A stretch of DNA of 64,000 bases from Aphelocoma coerulescens (GCF_041296385.1 NW_027184063.1:124001-188000), one strand, 5' to 3'; numbered from the stretch's first letter, positions 22,681 to 36,363 are shown. Made by a program: numbers and translations. The notes: generated from the sequence alone by a model not told the origin.

Positions 22681-24948
22681 GATTCTCGCATCCCAGTCAC
22701 TTTCACATACCTTCGGTATCCCTGAGTCCAAGCAGCTAAAGCTCACAGAGACAGAAGTGTCAGGAAGGAAAACGTTCCAAAAGCACCCCCTTCTCTTATC
22801 AGCATATAAATTGTGCACAACAGGCTGCGGCACCGAACCTTCCTTCTCAGATAGACATGCCATCACACTTTTCACTCTTGCAGCTCGGTTGAAAAGCTCC
22901 AGCAGCTGCTCCCGCAATAGCAAAAGGTTCTAGAAGTGAAAGCCAGTTTGGGGCTGCACCTTCTCCTTGCCGCATGTAAGCCACACCAAACTCCCTGATG
23001 CACTCTGTCCTCCCCTTCTCAAAGGAGTAGACGGTGGCATCAGGACACACCTGTGTCCCAGCAGCTGGGTGCCCAGCCGGGAGCAGGAGCAGGGCTGGGG
23101 CTGCTCCCAAAGTTGCCCCGCCCCAATGCCAGAGCCGGACATATGCTGAGGGGGGGCTGGATCAGGCTTTATTGTCCAGCTGCATGCCAGGAGTGAGCAC
23201 AAAATCTACCTGCATTCTCTGCAGCATGCCATCCTGGAGCAGAGCCATTGCCAAAGGAAGCCGTGAGCCCGTGCCAAGCCAGTGCCGGAGTGGGATCCTA
23301 GCAGCACCTGTGGAAGCCGGGAGAGAGGAGCCCACCTGGAGCAGGTTCGTGCAGGATTAATCATCCCGTGGCTTCCCACCAGGGTCCTGTTGCTTCCAAA
23401 AGGCCCCACAGTGTCACTGTGGCCCCTCGGTTCCACCAGGTTCCAGAGCGTCACTGTGGTGCCCAGGGTTCCGTCAGCTTCGCCAGCATCCCCACGGTCT
23501 GCAGAGCTCCCCGAGCTTCTGTGGTGTCACAGTGGAGGCAGGGTTGCATCAGGTTCCATAGCATCAGCACGGTCTCCAGGGCTCCCAGAGGTTCTGTGGT
23601 GTCACAGTGGAGGCAGGGTTGCATCAGGTTCCATAGCATCACCACAGTCTCCAGGGCTCCCTGAGCTTCTGTGGTGTCACAGTGGAGGCAGGGTTGCATC
23701 AGGTTCCATAGCATCAGCACGGTCTCCAGGGCTCCCAGAGGTTCTGTGGTGTCACAGAGGAGGCAGGGTTGCATCAGGTTCCATAGCATCACCACGGTCT
23801 CCAGGGCTCCAAGAGCTTCTGTGGTGTCACAGAGGAGGCAGGGTTGCATCAGGTTCCATAGCATCAGCACGGTCTCCAGGGCTCCCCTGAGCTTCTGTGG
23901 TGGTGTCACAGAGGAGCCAGGCTTCTTTGTAGTTCCCCAGCATCACAAAGGCTCTCCTGGGAGCCACGGGTCACAAAGCACCGTGGGCTCTGTGCAGCCC
24001 CGCTGTGTCACAATGGCCGCTGGCTTCCACGAGCCCCCGCAGTGTCCCAGTGGGCCCCGTGGCTTTAGGAGTGGGTGGCTGGGAGTTGGTGCCAGCGGCT
24101 GGGGGAGCAGCAGCAGGGACTGTGTGTGGACAGTGCCATGGCCACTTGTGTGGCCACTGGTGTCTCTGTGCCAGGCACAGCCGTGGTGTGTAACACCGGC
24201 TCTGGGTCCTTTGGCTGTGCAGGTGGCAGTCACGGCCTGGAGCAGGGCTGCTCCCGGGGGACAGCCTGGGGCAGGAGGCTGCTGGAGATTCATTCCCCAC
24301 ACTCCTTGTCATGAGGTGCTCAGAGTGATTGGAAAGGCTGTTGGCAGCAGGCAGTTCTCTGGGTTCAAGCTGTGGAGCTGTCAGCGGGAATGCAAAGGCC
24401 AAGCTGGTGAGCCTTTTGTCCTGGTGCCTTTAGTGTGTGAGCAGTCCCTGGTGCCGTTGTCTTTGGATCCTGAGTGTGGGAGAGGCAAGGCTTAGGATGG
24501 TGCGTAGAGCTGAGAAGGAAAGTGCCGAGAGCAGCGTGTGTGCTGCTGCTTTGAGGGGTGCAGTTGAAGTTGTAGGCAGCAAGAGCTTTCTCAGCTGGCC
24601 CTTTTGTGAGCTCTGCTTTTGCCAGATGACTTCCATCTTACCCTCTTACCATCTTAGCCTCTCATTTTTGCATATCCCAAACCCCCTTCCAAACATCCAG
24701 CAGCTGCTTGTAAAGAAGAAGTCCTAGAACAAAAAGCCAGTGCTGCCTTTCATAGCCCCTTTGCTGTCTATGAAGTAGAGGAAAGAAGCTAGTGAGACGC
24801 ACTTTCTTTCTCAACTCCATAGAGCGCATCCTTCTCTCAAGGTGGCAGAGTCCTTGGCGGAAGTGAAGCATCTGCAGCTGCAGTTCAGACTGAGAGATGT
24901 GCCAGGACAGGAAACATTTGCTGACCTTCCCTGTTCCCTGTGCAACAT
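22681..24948 (+). repeat. Macrosatellite unit 11 (subfamily A, 2268 bp)
   Basis: Matches unit 7 in cacatacctt (near 22704) and ccagagcgtc (near 23444). Private change gcttctttgtag near 23922. Confidence 0.95.
23513..23888 (+). repeat. 75 bp minisatellite in unit 11, 5 copies
   Basis: Code CTG GTC CTG GAC CAG. Confidence 0.95.
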
Positions 24949-27216
24949 GATTCTCGCATCCCAGTCACTTTCACACACCTTCGGTATCCCTGAGTCCAAG
25001 CAGCTAAAGCTCACAGAGACAGAAGTGTCAGGAAGGAAAACGTTGCAAAAGCACCCCCTTCTCTTATCAGCATATAAATTGTGCACAACAGGCTGCGGCA
25101 CCGAACCTTCCTTCTCAGATAGACATGCCATCACACTTTTCACTCTTGCAGCTCGGTTGAAAAGCTCCAGCAGCTGCTCCCGCAATAGCAAAAGGTTCTA
25201 GAAGTGAAAGCCAGTTTGGGGCTGCACCTTCTCCTTGCCGCATGTAAGCCACACCAAACTCCCTGATGCACTCTGTCCTCCCCTTCTCAAAGGAGTAGAC
25301 GGTGGCATCAGGACACACCTGTGTCCCAGCAGCTGGGTGCCCAGCCGGGAGCAGGAGCAGGGCTGGGGCTGCTCCCAAAGTTGCCCCGCCCCAATGCCAG
25401 AGCCGGACATATGCTGAGGGGGGGCTGGATCAGGCTTTATTGTCCAGCTGCATGCCAGGAGTGAGCACAAAATCTACCTGCATTCTCTGCAGCATGCCAT
25501 CCTGGAGCAGAGCCATTGCCAAAGGAAGCCGTGAGCCCGTGCCAAGCCAGTGCCGGAGTGGGATCCTAGCAGCACCTGTGGAAGCCGGGAGAGAGGAGCC
25601 CACCTGGAGCAGGTTCGTGCAGGATTAATCATCCCGTGGCTTCCCACCAGGGTCCTGTTGCTTCCAAAAGGCCCCACAGTGTCACTGTGGCCCCTCGGTT
25701 CCACCAGGTTCCATAGCGTCACTGTGGTGCCCAGGGTTCCGTCAGCTTCGCCAGCATCCCCACGGTCTGCAGAGCTCCCCGAGCTTCTGTGGTGTCACAG
25801 TGGAGGCAGGGTTGCATCAGGTTCCATAGCATCAGCACGGTCTCCAGGGCTCCCAGAGGTTCTGTGGTGTCACAGTGGAGGCAGGGTTGCATCAGGTTCC
25901 ATAGCATCACCACAGTCTCCAGGGCTCCCTGAGCTTCTGTGGTGTCACAGTGGAGGCAGGGTTGCATCAGGTTCCATAGCATCAGCACGGTCTCCAGGGC
26001 TCCCAGAGGTTCTGTGGTGTCACAGAGGAGGCAGGGTTGCATCAGGTTCCATAGCATCAGCACGGTCTCCAGGGCTCCAAGAGCTTCTGTGGTGTCACAG
26101 AGGAGGCAGGGTTGCATCAGGTTCCATAGCATCAGCACGGTCTCCAGGGCTCCCCTGAGCTTCTGTGGTGGTGTCACAGAGGAGCCAGGCTTCCTTGTAG
26201 TTCCCCAGCATCACAAAGGCTCTCCTGGGAGCCACGGGTCACAAAGCACCGTGGGCTCTGTGCAGCCCCGCTGTGTCACAATGGCCGCTGGCTTCCACGA
26301 GCCCCCGCAGTGTCCCAGTGGGCCCCGTGGCTTTAGGAGTGGGTGGCTGGGAGTTGGTGCCAGCGGCTGGGGGAGCAGCAGCAGGGACTGTGTGTGGACA
26401 GTGCCATGGCCACTTGTGTGGCCACTGGTGTCTCTGTGCCAGGCACAGCCGTGGTGTGTAACACCGGCTCTGGGTCCTTTGGCTGTGCAGGTGGCAGTCA
26501 CGGCCTGGAGCAGGGCTGCTCCCGGGGGACAGCCTGGGGCAGGAGGCTGCTGGAGATTCATTCCCCACACTCCTTGTCATGAGGTGCTCAGAGTGATTGG
26601 AAAGGCTGTTGGCAGCAGGCAGTTCTCTGGGTTCAAGCTGTGGAGCTGTCAGCGGGAATGCAAAGGCCAAGCTGGTGAGCCTTTTGTCCTGGTGCCTTTA
26701 GTGTGTGAGCAGTCCCTGGTGCCGTTGTCTTTGGATCCTGAGTGTGGGAGAGGCAAGGCTTAGGATGGTGCGTAGAGCTGAGAAGGAAAGTGCCGAGAGC
26801 AGCGTGTGTGCTGCTGCTTTGAGGGGTGCAGTTGAAGTTGTAGGCAGCAAGAGCTTTCTCAGCTGGCCCTTTTGTGAGCTCTGCTTTTGCCAGATGACTT
26901 CCATCTTACCCTCTTACCATCTTAGCCTCTCATTTTTGCATATCCCAAACCCCCTTCCAAACATCCAGCAGCTGCTTGTAAAGAAGAAGTCCTAGAACAA
27001 AAAGCCAGTGCTGCCTTTCATAGCCCCTTTGCTGTCTATGAAGTAGAGGAAAGAAGCTAGTGAGACGCACTTTCTTTCTCAACTCCATAGAGCGCATCCT
27101 TCTCTCAAGGTGGCAGAGTCCTTGGCGGAAGTGAAGCATCTGCAGCTGCAGTTCAGACTGAGAGATGTGCCAGGACAGGAAACATTTGCTGACCTTCCCT
27201 GTTCCCTGTGCAACAT
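24949..27216 (+). repeat. Macrosatellite unit 12 (subfamily A, 2268 bp)
   Basis: It carries ttgcaaaag. The fourth 75-mer ends catcagcac, as in units 9 and 10. Confidence 0.95.
25781..26156 (+). repeat. 75 bp minisatellite in unit 12, 5 copies
   Basis: Code CTG GTC CTG GAG CAG, shared with unit 10. Confidence 0.95.
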
Positions 27217-29484
27217 GATTCTCGCATCCCAGTCACTTTCACACACCTTCGGTATCCCTGAGTCCAAGCAGCTAAAGCTCACAGAGACAGAAGTGTCAGG
27301 AAGGAAAACGTTCCAAAAGCACCCCCTTCTCTTATCAGCATATAAATTGTGCACAACAGGCTGCGGCACCGAACCTTCCTTCTCAGATAGACATGCCATC
27401 ACACTTTTCACTCTTGCAGCTCGGTTGAAAAGCTCCAGCAGCTGCTCCCGCAATAGCAAAAGGTTCTAGAAGTGAAAGCCAGTTTGGGGCTGCACCTTCT
27501 CCTTGCCGCATGTAAGCCACACCAAACTCCCTGATGCACTCTGTCCTCCCCTTCTCAAAGGAGTAGACGGTGGCATCAGGACACACCTGTGTCCCAGCAG
27601 CTGGGTGCCCAGCCGGGAGCAGGAGCAGGGCTGGGGCTGCTCCCAAAGTTGCCCCGCCCCAATGCCAGAGCCGGACATATGCTGAGGGGGGGCTGGATCA
27701 GGCTTTATTGTCCAGCTGCATGCCAGGAGTGAGCACAAAATCTACCTGCATTCTCTGCAGCATGCCATCCTGGAGCAGAGCCATTGCCAAAGGAAGCCGT
27801 GAGCCCGTGCCAAGCCAGTGCCGGAGTGGGATCCTAGCAGCACCTGTGGAAGCCGGGAGAGAGGAGCCCACCTGGAGCAGGTTCGTGCAGGATTAATCAT
27901 CCCGTGGCTTCCCACCAGGGTCCTGTTGCTTCCAAAAGGCCCCACAGTGTCACTGTGGCCCCTCGGTTCCACCAGGTTCCATAGCGTCACTGTGGTGCCC
28001 AGGGTTCCGTCAGCTTCGCCAGCATCCCCACGGTCTGCAGAGCTCCCCGAGCTTCTGTGGTGTCACAGTGGAGGCAGGGTTGCATCAGGTTCCATAGCAT
28101 CAGCACGGTCTCCAGGGCTCCCAGAGGTTCTGTGGTGTCACAGTGGAGGCAGGGTTGCATCAGGTTCCATAGCATCACCACAGTCTCCAGGGCTCCCTGA
28201 GCTTCTGTGGTGTCACAGTGGAGGCAGGGTTGCATCAGGTTCCATAGCATCAGCACGGTCTCCAGGGCTCCCAGAGGTTCTGTGGTGTCACAGAGGAGGC
28301 AGGGTTGCATCAGGTTCCATAGCATCACCACGGTCTCCAGGGCTCCAAGAGCTTCTGTGGTGTCACAGAGGAGGCAGGGTTGCATCAGGTTCAATAGCAT
28401 CAGCACGGTCTCCAGGGCTCCCCTGAGCTTCTGTGGTGGTGTCACAGAGGAGCCAGGCTTCCTTGTAGTTCCCCAGCATCACAAAGGCTCTCCTGGGAGC
28501 CACGGGTCACAAAGCACCGTGGGCTCTGTGCAGCCCCGCTGTGTCACAATGGCCGCTGGCTTCCACGAGCCCCCGCAGTGTCCCAGTGGGCCCCGTGGCT
28601 TTAGGAGTGGGTGGCTGGGAGTTGGTGCCAGCGGCTGGGGGAGCAGCAGCAGGGACTGTGTGTGGACAGTGCCATGGCCACTTGTGTGGCCACTGGTGTC
28701 TCTGTGCCAGGCACAGCCGTGGTGTGTAACACCGGCTCTGGGTCCTTTGGCTGTGCAGGTGGCAGTCACGGCCTGGAGCAGGGCTGCTCCCAGGGGACAG
28801 CCTGGGGCAGGAGGCTGCTGGAGATTCATTCCCCACACTCCTTGTCATGAGGTGCTCAGAGTGATTGGAAAGGCTGTTGGCAGCAGGCAGTTCTCTGGGT
28901 TCAAGCTGTGGAGCTGTCAGCGGGAATGCAAAGGCCAAGCTGGTGAGCCTTTTGTCCTGGTGCCTTTAGTGTGTGAGCAGTCCCTGGTGCCGTTGTCTTT
29001 GGATCCTGAGTGTGGGAGAGGCAAGGCTTAGGATGGTGCGTAGAGCTGAGAAGGAAAGTGCCGAGAGCAGCGTGTGTGCTGCTGCTTTGAGGGGTGCAGT
29101 TGAAGTTGTAGGCAGCAAGAGCTTTCTCAGCTGGCCCTTTTGTGAGCTCTGCTTTTGCCAGATGACTTCCATCTTACCCTCTTACCATCTTAGCCTCTCA
29201 TTTTTGCATATCCCAAACCCCCTTCCAAACATCCAGCAGCTGCTTGTAAAGAAGAAGTCCTAGAACAAAAAGCCAGTGCTGCCTTTCATAGCCCCTTTGC
29301 TGTCTATGAAGTAGAGGAAAGAAGCTAGTGAGACGCACTTTCTTTCTCAACTCCATAGAGCGCATCCTTCTCTCAAGGTGGCAGAGTCCTTGGCGGAAGT
29401 GAAGCATCTGCAGCTGCAGTTCAGACTGAGAGATGTGCCAGGACAGGAAACATTTGCTGACCTTCCCTGTTCCCTGTGCAACAT
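27217..29484 (+). repeat. Macrosatellite unit 13 (subfamily A, 2268 bp)
   Basis: It carries ctcccagggg near 28788 (others ctcccggggg), a state shared with units 2 and 14-16, and ttccaaaag. Confidence 0.95.
28049..28424 (+). repeat. 75 bp minisatellite in unit 13, 5 copies
   Basis: Code CTG GTC CTG GAC CAG. Confidence 0.95.
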
Positions 29485-31827
29485 GATTCTCGCATCCCAG
29501 TCACTTTCACACACCTTCGGTATCCCTGAGTCCAAGCAGCTAAAGCTCACAGAGACAGAAGTGTCAGGAAGGAAAACGTTCCAAAAGCACCCCCTTCTCT
29601 TATCAGCATATAAATTGTGCACAACAGGCTGCGGCACCGAACCTTCCTTCTCAGATAGACATGCCATCACACTTTTCACTCTTGCAGCTCGGTTGAAAAG
29701 CTCCAGCAGCTGCTCCCGCAATAGCAAAAGGTTCTAGAAGTGAAAGCCAGTTTGGGGCTGCACCTTCTCCTTGCCGCATGTAAGCCACACCAAACTCCCT
29801 GATGCACTCTGTCCTCCCCTTCTCAAAGGAGTAGACGGTGGCATCAGGACACACCTGTGTCCCAGCAGCTGGGTGCCCAGCCGGGAGCAGGAGCAGGGCT
29901 GGGGCTGCTCCCAAAGTTGCCCCGCCCCAATGCCAGAGCCGGACATATGCTGAGGGGGGGCTGGATCAGGCTTTATTGTCCAGCTGCATGCCAGGAGTGA
30001 GCACAAAATCTACCTGCATTCTCTGCAGCATGCCATCCTGGAGCAGAGCCATTGCCAAAGGAAGCCGTGAGCCCGTGCCAAGCCAGTGCCGGAGTGGGAT
30101 CCTAGCAGCACCTGTGGAAGCCGGGAGAGAGGAGCCCACCTGGAGCAGGTTCGTGCAGGATTAATCATCCCGTGGCTTCCCACCAGGGTCCTGTTGCTTC
30201 CAAAAGGCCCCACAGTGTCACTGTGGCCCCTCGGTTCCACCAGGTTCCATAGCGTCACTGTGGTGCCCAGGGTTCCGTCAGCTTCGCCAGCATCCCCACG
30301 GTCTGCAGAGCTCCCCGAGCTTCTGTGGTGTCACAGTGGAGGCAGGGTTGCATCAGGTTCCATAGCATCAGCACGGTCTCCAGGGCTCCCAGAGGTTCTG
30401 TGGTGTCACAGTGGAGGCAGGGTTGCATCAGGTTCCATAGCATCACCACAGTCTCCAGGGCTCCCTGAGCTTCTGTGGTGTCACAGTGGAGGCAGGGTTG
30501 CATCAGGTTCCATAGCATCAGCACGGTCTCCAGGGCTCCCTGAGCTTCTGTGGTGTCACAGTGGAGGCAGGGTTGCATCAGGTTCCATAGCATCAGCACG
30601 GTCTCCAGGGCTCCCAGAGGTTCTGTGGTGTCACAGAGGAGGCAGGGTTGCATCAGGTTCCATAGCATCACCACGGTCTCCAGGGCTCCAAGAGCTTCTG
30701 TGGTGTCACAGAGGAGGCAGGGTTGCATCAGGTTCAATAGCATCAGCACGGTCTCCAGGGCTCCCCTGAGCTTCTGTGGTGGTGTCACAGAGGAGCCAGG
30801 CTTCCTTGTAGTTCCCCAGCATCACAAAGGCTCTCCTGGGAGCCACGGGTCACAAAGCACCGTGGGCTCTGTGCAGCCCCGCTGTGTCACAATGGCCGCT
30901 GGCTTCCACGAGCCCCCGCAGTGTCCCAGTGGGCCCCGTGGCTTTAGGAGTGGGTGGCTGGGAGTTGGTGCCAGCGGCTGGGGGAGCAGCAGCAGGGACT
31001 GTGTGTGGACAGTGCCATGGCCACTTGTGTGGCCACTGGTGTCTCTGTGCCAGGCACAGCCGTGGTGTGTAACACCGGCTCTGGGTCCTTTGGCTGTGCA
31101 GGTGGCAGTCACGGCCTGGAGCAGGGCTGCTCCCAGGGGACAGCCTGGGGCAGGAGGCTGCTGGAGATTCATTCCCCACACTCCTTGTCATGAGGTGCTC
31201 AGAGTGATTGGAAAGGCTGTTGGCAGCAGGCAGTTCTCTGGGTTCAAGCTGTGGAGCTGTCAGCGGGAATGCAAAGGCCAAGCTGGTGAGCCTTTTGTCC
31301 TGGTGCCTTTAGTGTGTGAGCAGTCCCTGGTGCCGTTGTCTTTGGATCCTGAGTGTGGGAGAGGCAAGGCTTAGGATGGTGCGTAGAGCTGAGAAGGAAA
31401 GTGCCGAGAGCAGCGTGTGTGCTGCTGCTTTGAGGGGTGCAGTTGAAGTTGTAGGCAGCAAGAGCTTTCTCAGCTGGCCCTTTTGTGAGCTCTGCTTTTG
31501 CCAGATGACTTCCATCTTACCCTCTTACCATCTTAGCCTCTCATTTTTGCATATCCCAAACCCCCTTCCAAACATCCAGCAGCTGCTTGTAAAGAAGAAG
31601 TCCTAGAACAAAAAGCCAGTGCTGCCTTTCATAGCCCCTTTGCTGTCTATGAAGTAGAGGAAAGAAGCTAGTGAGACGCACTTTCTTTCTCAACTCCATA
31701 GAGCGCATCCTTCTCTCAAGGTGGCAGAGTCCTTGGCGGAAGTGAAGCATCTGCAGCTGCAGTTCAGACTGAGAGATGTGCCAGGACAGGAAACATTTGC
31801 TGACCTTCCCTGTTCCCTGTGCAACAT
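29485..31827 (+). repeat. Macrosatellite unit 14 (subfamily A, 2343 bp, one extra 75-mer)
   Basis: Exactly 75 bp longer than the standard unit. The extra copy is a second CTG copy next to the usual third one, so it looks like a single tandem duplication inside the minisatellite. It carries ctcccagggg. Confidence 0.95.
30317..30767 (+). repeat. 75 bp minisatellite in unit 14, 6 copies (expanded)
   Basis: Code CTG GTC CTG CTG GAC CAG. The third copy is duplicated next to itself, giving the only six-copy array in the window. Confidence 0.95.
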
Positions 31828-34095
31828 GATTCTCGCATCCCAGTCACTTTCACACACCTTCGGTATCCCTGAGTCCAAGCAGCTAAAGCTCACAGAGACA
31901 GAAGTGTCAGGAAGGAAAACGTTCCAAAAGCACCCCCTTCTCTTATCAGCATATAAATTGTGCACAACAGGCTGCGGCACCGAACCTTCCTTCTCAGATA
32001 GACATGCCATCACACTTTTCACTCTTGCAGCTCGGTTGAAAAGCTCCAGCAGCTGCTCCCGCAATAGCAAAAGGTTCTAGAAGTGAAAGCCAGTTTGGGG
32101 CTGCACCTTCTCCTTGCCGCATGTAAGCCACACCAAACTCCCTGATGCACTCTGTCCTCCCCTTCTCAAAGGAGTAGACGGTGGCATCAGGACACACCTG
32201 TGTCCCAGCAGCTGGGTGCCCAGCCGGGAGCAGGAGCAGGGCTGGGGCTGCTCCCAAAGTTGCCCCGCCCCAATGCCAGAGCCGGACATATGCTGAGGGG
32301 GGGCTGGATCAGGCTTTATTGTCCAGCTGCATGCCAGGAGTGAGCACAAAATCTACCTGCATTCTCTGCAGCATGCCATCCTGGAGCAGAGCCATTGCCA
32401 AAGGAAGCCGTGAGCCCGTGCCAAGCCAGTGCCGGAGTGGGATCCTAGCAGCACCTGTGGAAGCCGGGAGAGAGGAGCCCACCTGGAGCAGGTTCGTGCA
32501 GGATTAATCATCCCGTGGCTTCCCACCAGGGTCCTGTTGCTTCCAAAAGGCCCCACAGTGTCACTGTGGCCCCTCGGTTCCACCAGGTTCCATAGCGTCA
32601 CTGTGGTGCCCAGGGTTCCGTCAGCTTCGCCAGCATCCCCACGGTCTGCAGAGCTCCCCGAGCTTCTGTGGTGTCACAGTGGAGGCAGGGTTGCATCAGG
32701 TTCCATAGCATCAGCACGGTCTCCAGGGCTCCCAGAGGTTCTGTGGTGTCACAGTGGAGGCAGGGTTGCATCAGGTTCCATAGCATCACCACAGTCTCCA
32801 GGGCTCCCTGAGCTTCTGTGGTGTCACAGTGGAGGCAGGGTTGCATCAGGTTCCATAGCATCACCACGGTCTCCAGGGCTCCCAGAGGTTCTGTGGTGTC
32901 ACAGAGGAGGCAGGGTTGCATCAGGTTCCATAGCATCACCACGGTCTCCAGGGCTCCAAGAGCTTCTGTGGTGTCACCGAGGAGGCAGGGTTGCATCAGG
33001 TTCAATAGCATCAGCACGGTCTCCAGGGCTCCCCTGAGCTTCTGTGGTGGTGTCACAGAGGAGCCAGGCTTCCTTGTAGTTCCCCAGCATCACAAAGGCT
33101 CTCCTGGGAGCCACGGGTCACAAAGCACCGTGGGCTCTGTGCAGCCCCGCTGTGTCACAATGGCCGCTGGCTTCCACGAGCCCCCGCAGTGTCCCAGTGG
33201 GCCCCGTGGCTTTAGGAGTGGGTGGCTGGGAGTTGGTGCCAGCTGCTGGGGGAGCAGCAGCAGGGACTGTGTGTGGACAGTGCCATGGCCACTTGTGTGG
33301 CCACTGGTGTCTCTGTGCCAGGCACAGCCGTGGTGTGTAACACCGGCTCTGGGTCCTTTGGCTGTGCAGGTGGCAGTCACGGCCTGGAGCAGGGCTGCTC
33401 CCAGGGGACAGCCTGGGGCAGGAGGCTGCTGGAGATTCATTCCCCACACTCCTTGTCATGAGGTGCTCAGAGTGATTGGAAAGGCTGTTGGCAGCAGGCA
33501 GTTCTCTGGGTTCAAGCTGTGGAGCTGTCAGCGGGAATGCAAAGGCCAAGCTGGTGAGCCTTTTGTCCTGGTGCCTTTAGTGTGTGAGCAGTCCCTGGTG
33601 CCGTTGTCTTTGGATCCTGAGTGTGGGAGAGGCAAGGCTTAGGATGGTGCGTAGAGCTGAGAAGGAAAGTGCCGAGAGCAGCGTGTGTGCTGCTGCTTTG
33701 AGGGGTGCAGTTGAAGTTGTAGGCAGCAAGAGCTTTCTCAGCTGGCCCTTTTGTGAGCTCTGCTTTTGCCAGATGACTTCCATCTTACCCTCTTACCATC
33801 TTAGCCTCTCATTTTTGCATATCCCAAACCCCCTTCCAAACATCCAGCAGCTGCTTGTAAAGAAGAAGTCCTAGAACAAAAAGCCAGTGCTGCCTTTCAT
33901 AGCCCCTTTGCTGTCTATGAAGTAGAGGAAAGAAGCTAGTGAGACGCACTTTCTTTCTCAACTCCATAGAGCGCATCCTTCTCTCAAGGTGGCAGAGTCC
34001 TTGGCGGAAGTGAAGCATCTGCAGCTGCAGTTCAGACTGAGAGATGTGCCAGGACAGGAAACATTTGCTGACCTTCCCTGTTCCCTGTGCAACAT
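31828..34095 (+). repeat. Macrosatellite unit 15 (subfamily A, 2268 bp)
   Basis: Higher-order partner of unit 1. It has the same rare cacCgagg (32978) and cagcTgctgg (33244), and the same minisatellite pattern. It differs from unit 1 in ttccaaaag, the intact GC box and ctcccagggg, so the match is mosaic. Confidence 0.95.
32660..33035 (+). repeat. 75 bp minisatellite in unit 15, 5 copies
   Basis: Code CTG GTC CTC GAC CAG with cacCgagg in copy 5; only unit 1 has the same. Confidence 0.95.
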
Positions 34096-36363
34096 GATTC
34101 TCGCATCCCAGTCACTTTCACACACCTTCGGTATCCCTGAGTCCAAGCAGCTAAAGCTCACAGAGACAGAAGTGTCAGGAAGGAAAACGTTCCAAAAGCA
34201 CCCCCTTCTCTTATCAGCATATAAATTGTGCACAACAGGCTGCGGCACCGAACCTTCCTTCTCAGATAGACATGCCATCACACTTTTCACTCTTGCAGCT
34301 CGGTTGAAAAGCTCCAGCAGCTGCTCCCGCAATAGCAAAAGGTTCTAGAAGTGAAAGCCAGTTTGGGGCTGCACCTTCTCCTTGCCGCATGTAAGCCACA
34401 CCAAACTCCCTGATGCACTCTGTCCTCCCCTTCTCAAAGGAGTAGATGGTGGCATCAGGACACACCTGTGTCCCAGCAGCTGGGTGCCCAGCCGGGAGCA
34501 GGAGCAGGGCTGGGGCTGCTCCCAAAGTTGCCCCGCCCCAATGCCAGAGCCGGACATATGCTGAGGGGGGGCTGGATCAGGCTTTATTGTCCAGCTGCAT
34601 GCCAGGAGTGAGCACAAAATCTACCTGCATTCTCTGCAGCATGCCATCCTGGAGCAGAGCCATTGCCAAAGGAAGCCGTGAGCCCGTGCCAAGCCAGTGC
34701 CGGAGTGGGATCCTAGCAGCACCTGTGGAAGCCGGGAGAGAGGAGCCCACCTGGAGCAGGTTCGTGCAGGATTAATCATCCCGTGGCTTCCCACCAGGGT
34801 CCTGTTGCTTCCAAAAGGCCCCACAGTGTCACTGTGGCCCCTCGGTTCCACCAGGTTCCATAGTGTCACTGTGGTGCCCAGGGTTCCGTCAGCTTCGCCA
34901 GCATCCCCACGGTCTGCAGAGCTCCCCGAGCTTCTGTGGTGTCACAGTGGAGGCAGGGTTGCATCAGGTTCCATAGCATCAGCACGGTCTCCAGGGCTCC
35001 CAGAGGTTCTGTGGTGTCACAGTGGAGGCAGGGTTGCATCAGGTTCCATAGCATCACCACAGACTCCAGGGCTCCCAGAGGTTCTGTGGTGTCACAGTGG
35101 AGGCAGGGTTGCATCAGGTTCCATAGCATCAGCACGGTCTCCAGGGCTCCCAGAGGTTCTGTGGTGTCACAGAGGAGGCAGGGTTGCATCAGGTTCCATA
35201 GCATCACCACGGTCTCCAGGGCTCCAAGAGCTTCTGTGGTGTCACAGAGGAGGCAGGGTTGCATCAGGTTCAATAGCATCAGCACGGTCTCCAGGGCTCC
35301 CCTGAGCTTCTGTGGTGGTGTCACAGAGGAGCCAGGCTTCCTTGTAGTTCCCCAGCATCACAAAGGCTCTCCTGGGAGCCACGGGTCACAAAGCACCGTG
35401 GGCTCTGTGCAGCCCCGCTGTGTCACAATGGCCGCTGGCTTCCACGAGCCCCCGCAGTGTCCCAGTGGGCCCCGTGGCTTTAGGAGTGGGTGGCTGGGAG
35501 TTGGTGCCAGCGGCTGGGGGAGCAGCAGCAGGGACTGTGTGTGGACAGTGCCATGGCCACTTGTGTGGCCACTGGTGTCTCTGTGCCAGGCACAGCCGTG
35601 GTGTGTAACACCGGCTCTGGGTCCTTTGGCTGTGCAGGTGGCAGTCACGGCCTGGAGCAGGGCTGCTCCCAGGGGACAGCCTGGGGCAGGAGGCTGCTGG
35701 AGATTCATTCCCCACACTCCTTGTCATGAGGTGCTCAGAGTGATTGGAAAGGCTGTTGGCAGCAGGCAGTTCTCTGGGTTCAAGCTGTGGAGCTGTCAGA
35801 GGGAATGCAAAGGCCAAGCTGGTGAGCCTTTTGTCCTGGTGCCTTTAGTGTGTGAGCAGTCCCTGGTGCCGTTGTCTTTGGATCCTGAGTGTGGGAGAGG
35901 CAAGGCTTAGGATGGTGCGTAGAGCTGAGAAGGAAAGTGCCGAGAGCAGCGTGTGTGCTGCTGCTTTGAGGGGTGCAGTTGAAGTTGTAGGCAGCAAGAG
36001 CTTTCTCAGCTGGCCCTTTGGTGAGCTCTGCTTTTGCCAGATGACTTCCATCTTACCCTCTTACCATCTTAGCCTCTCATTTTTGCATATCCCAAACCCC
36101 CTTCCAAACATCCAGCAGCTGCTTGTAAAGAAGAAGTCCTAGAACAAAAAGCCAGTGCTGCCTTTCATAGCCCCTTTGCTGTCTATGAAGTAGAGGAAAG
36201 AAGCTAGTGAGACGCACTTTCTTTCTCAACTCCATAGAGCGCATCCTTCTCTCAAGGTGGCAGAGTCCTTGGCGGAAGTGAAGCATCTGCAGCTGCAGTT
36301 CAGACTGAGAGATGTGCCAGGACAGGAAACATTTGCTGACCTTCCCTGTTCCCTGTGCAACAT
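34096..36363 (+). repeat. Macrosatellite unit 16 (subfamily A, 2268 bp)
   Basis: Higher-order partner of unit 2. Matching rare variants are at 34447, 34864, 35063, 35800 and 36020. Differences from unit 2 are at 34192 (ttccaaaag) and 35927 (gagctgagaag). Confidence 0.95.
34928..35303 (+). repeat. 75 bp minisatellite in unit 16, 5 copies
   Basis: Code CTG GTC GTG GAC CAG with cacagactcc in copy 2, as in units 2 and 20. Confidence 0.95.
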
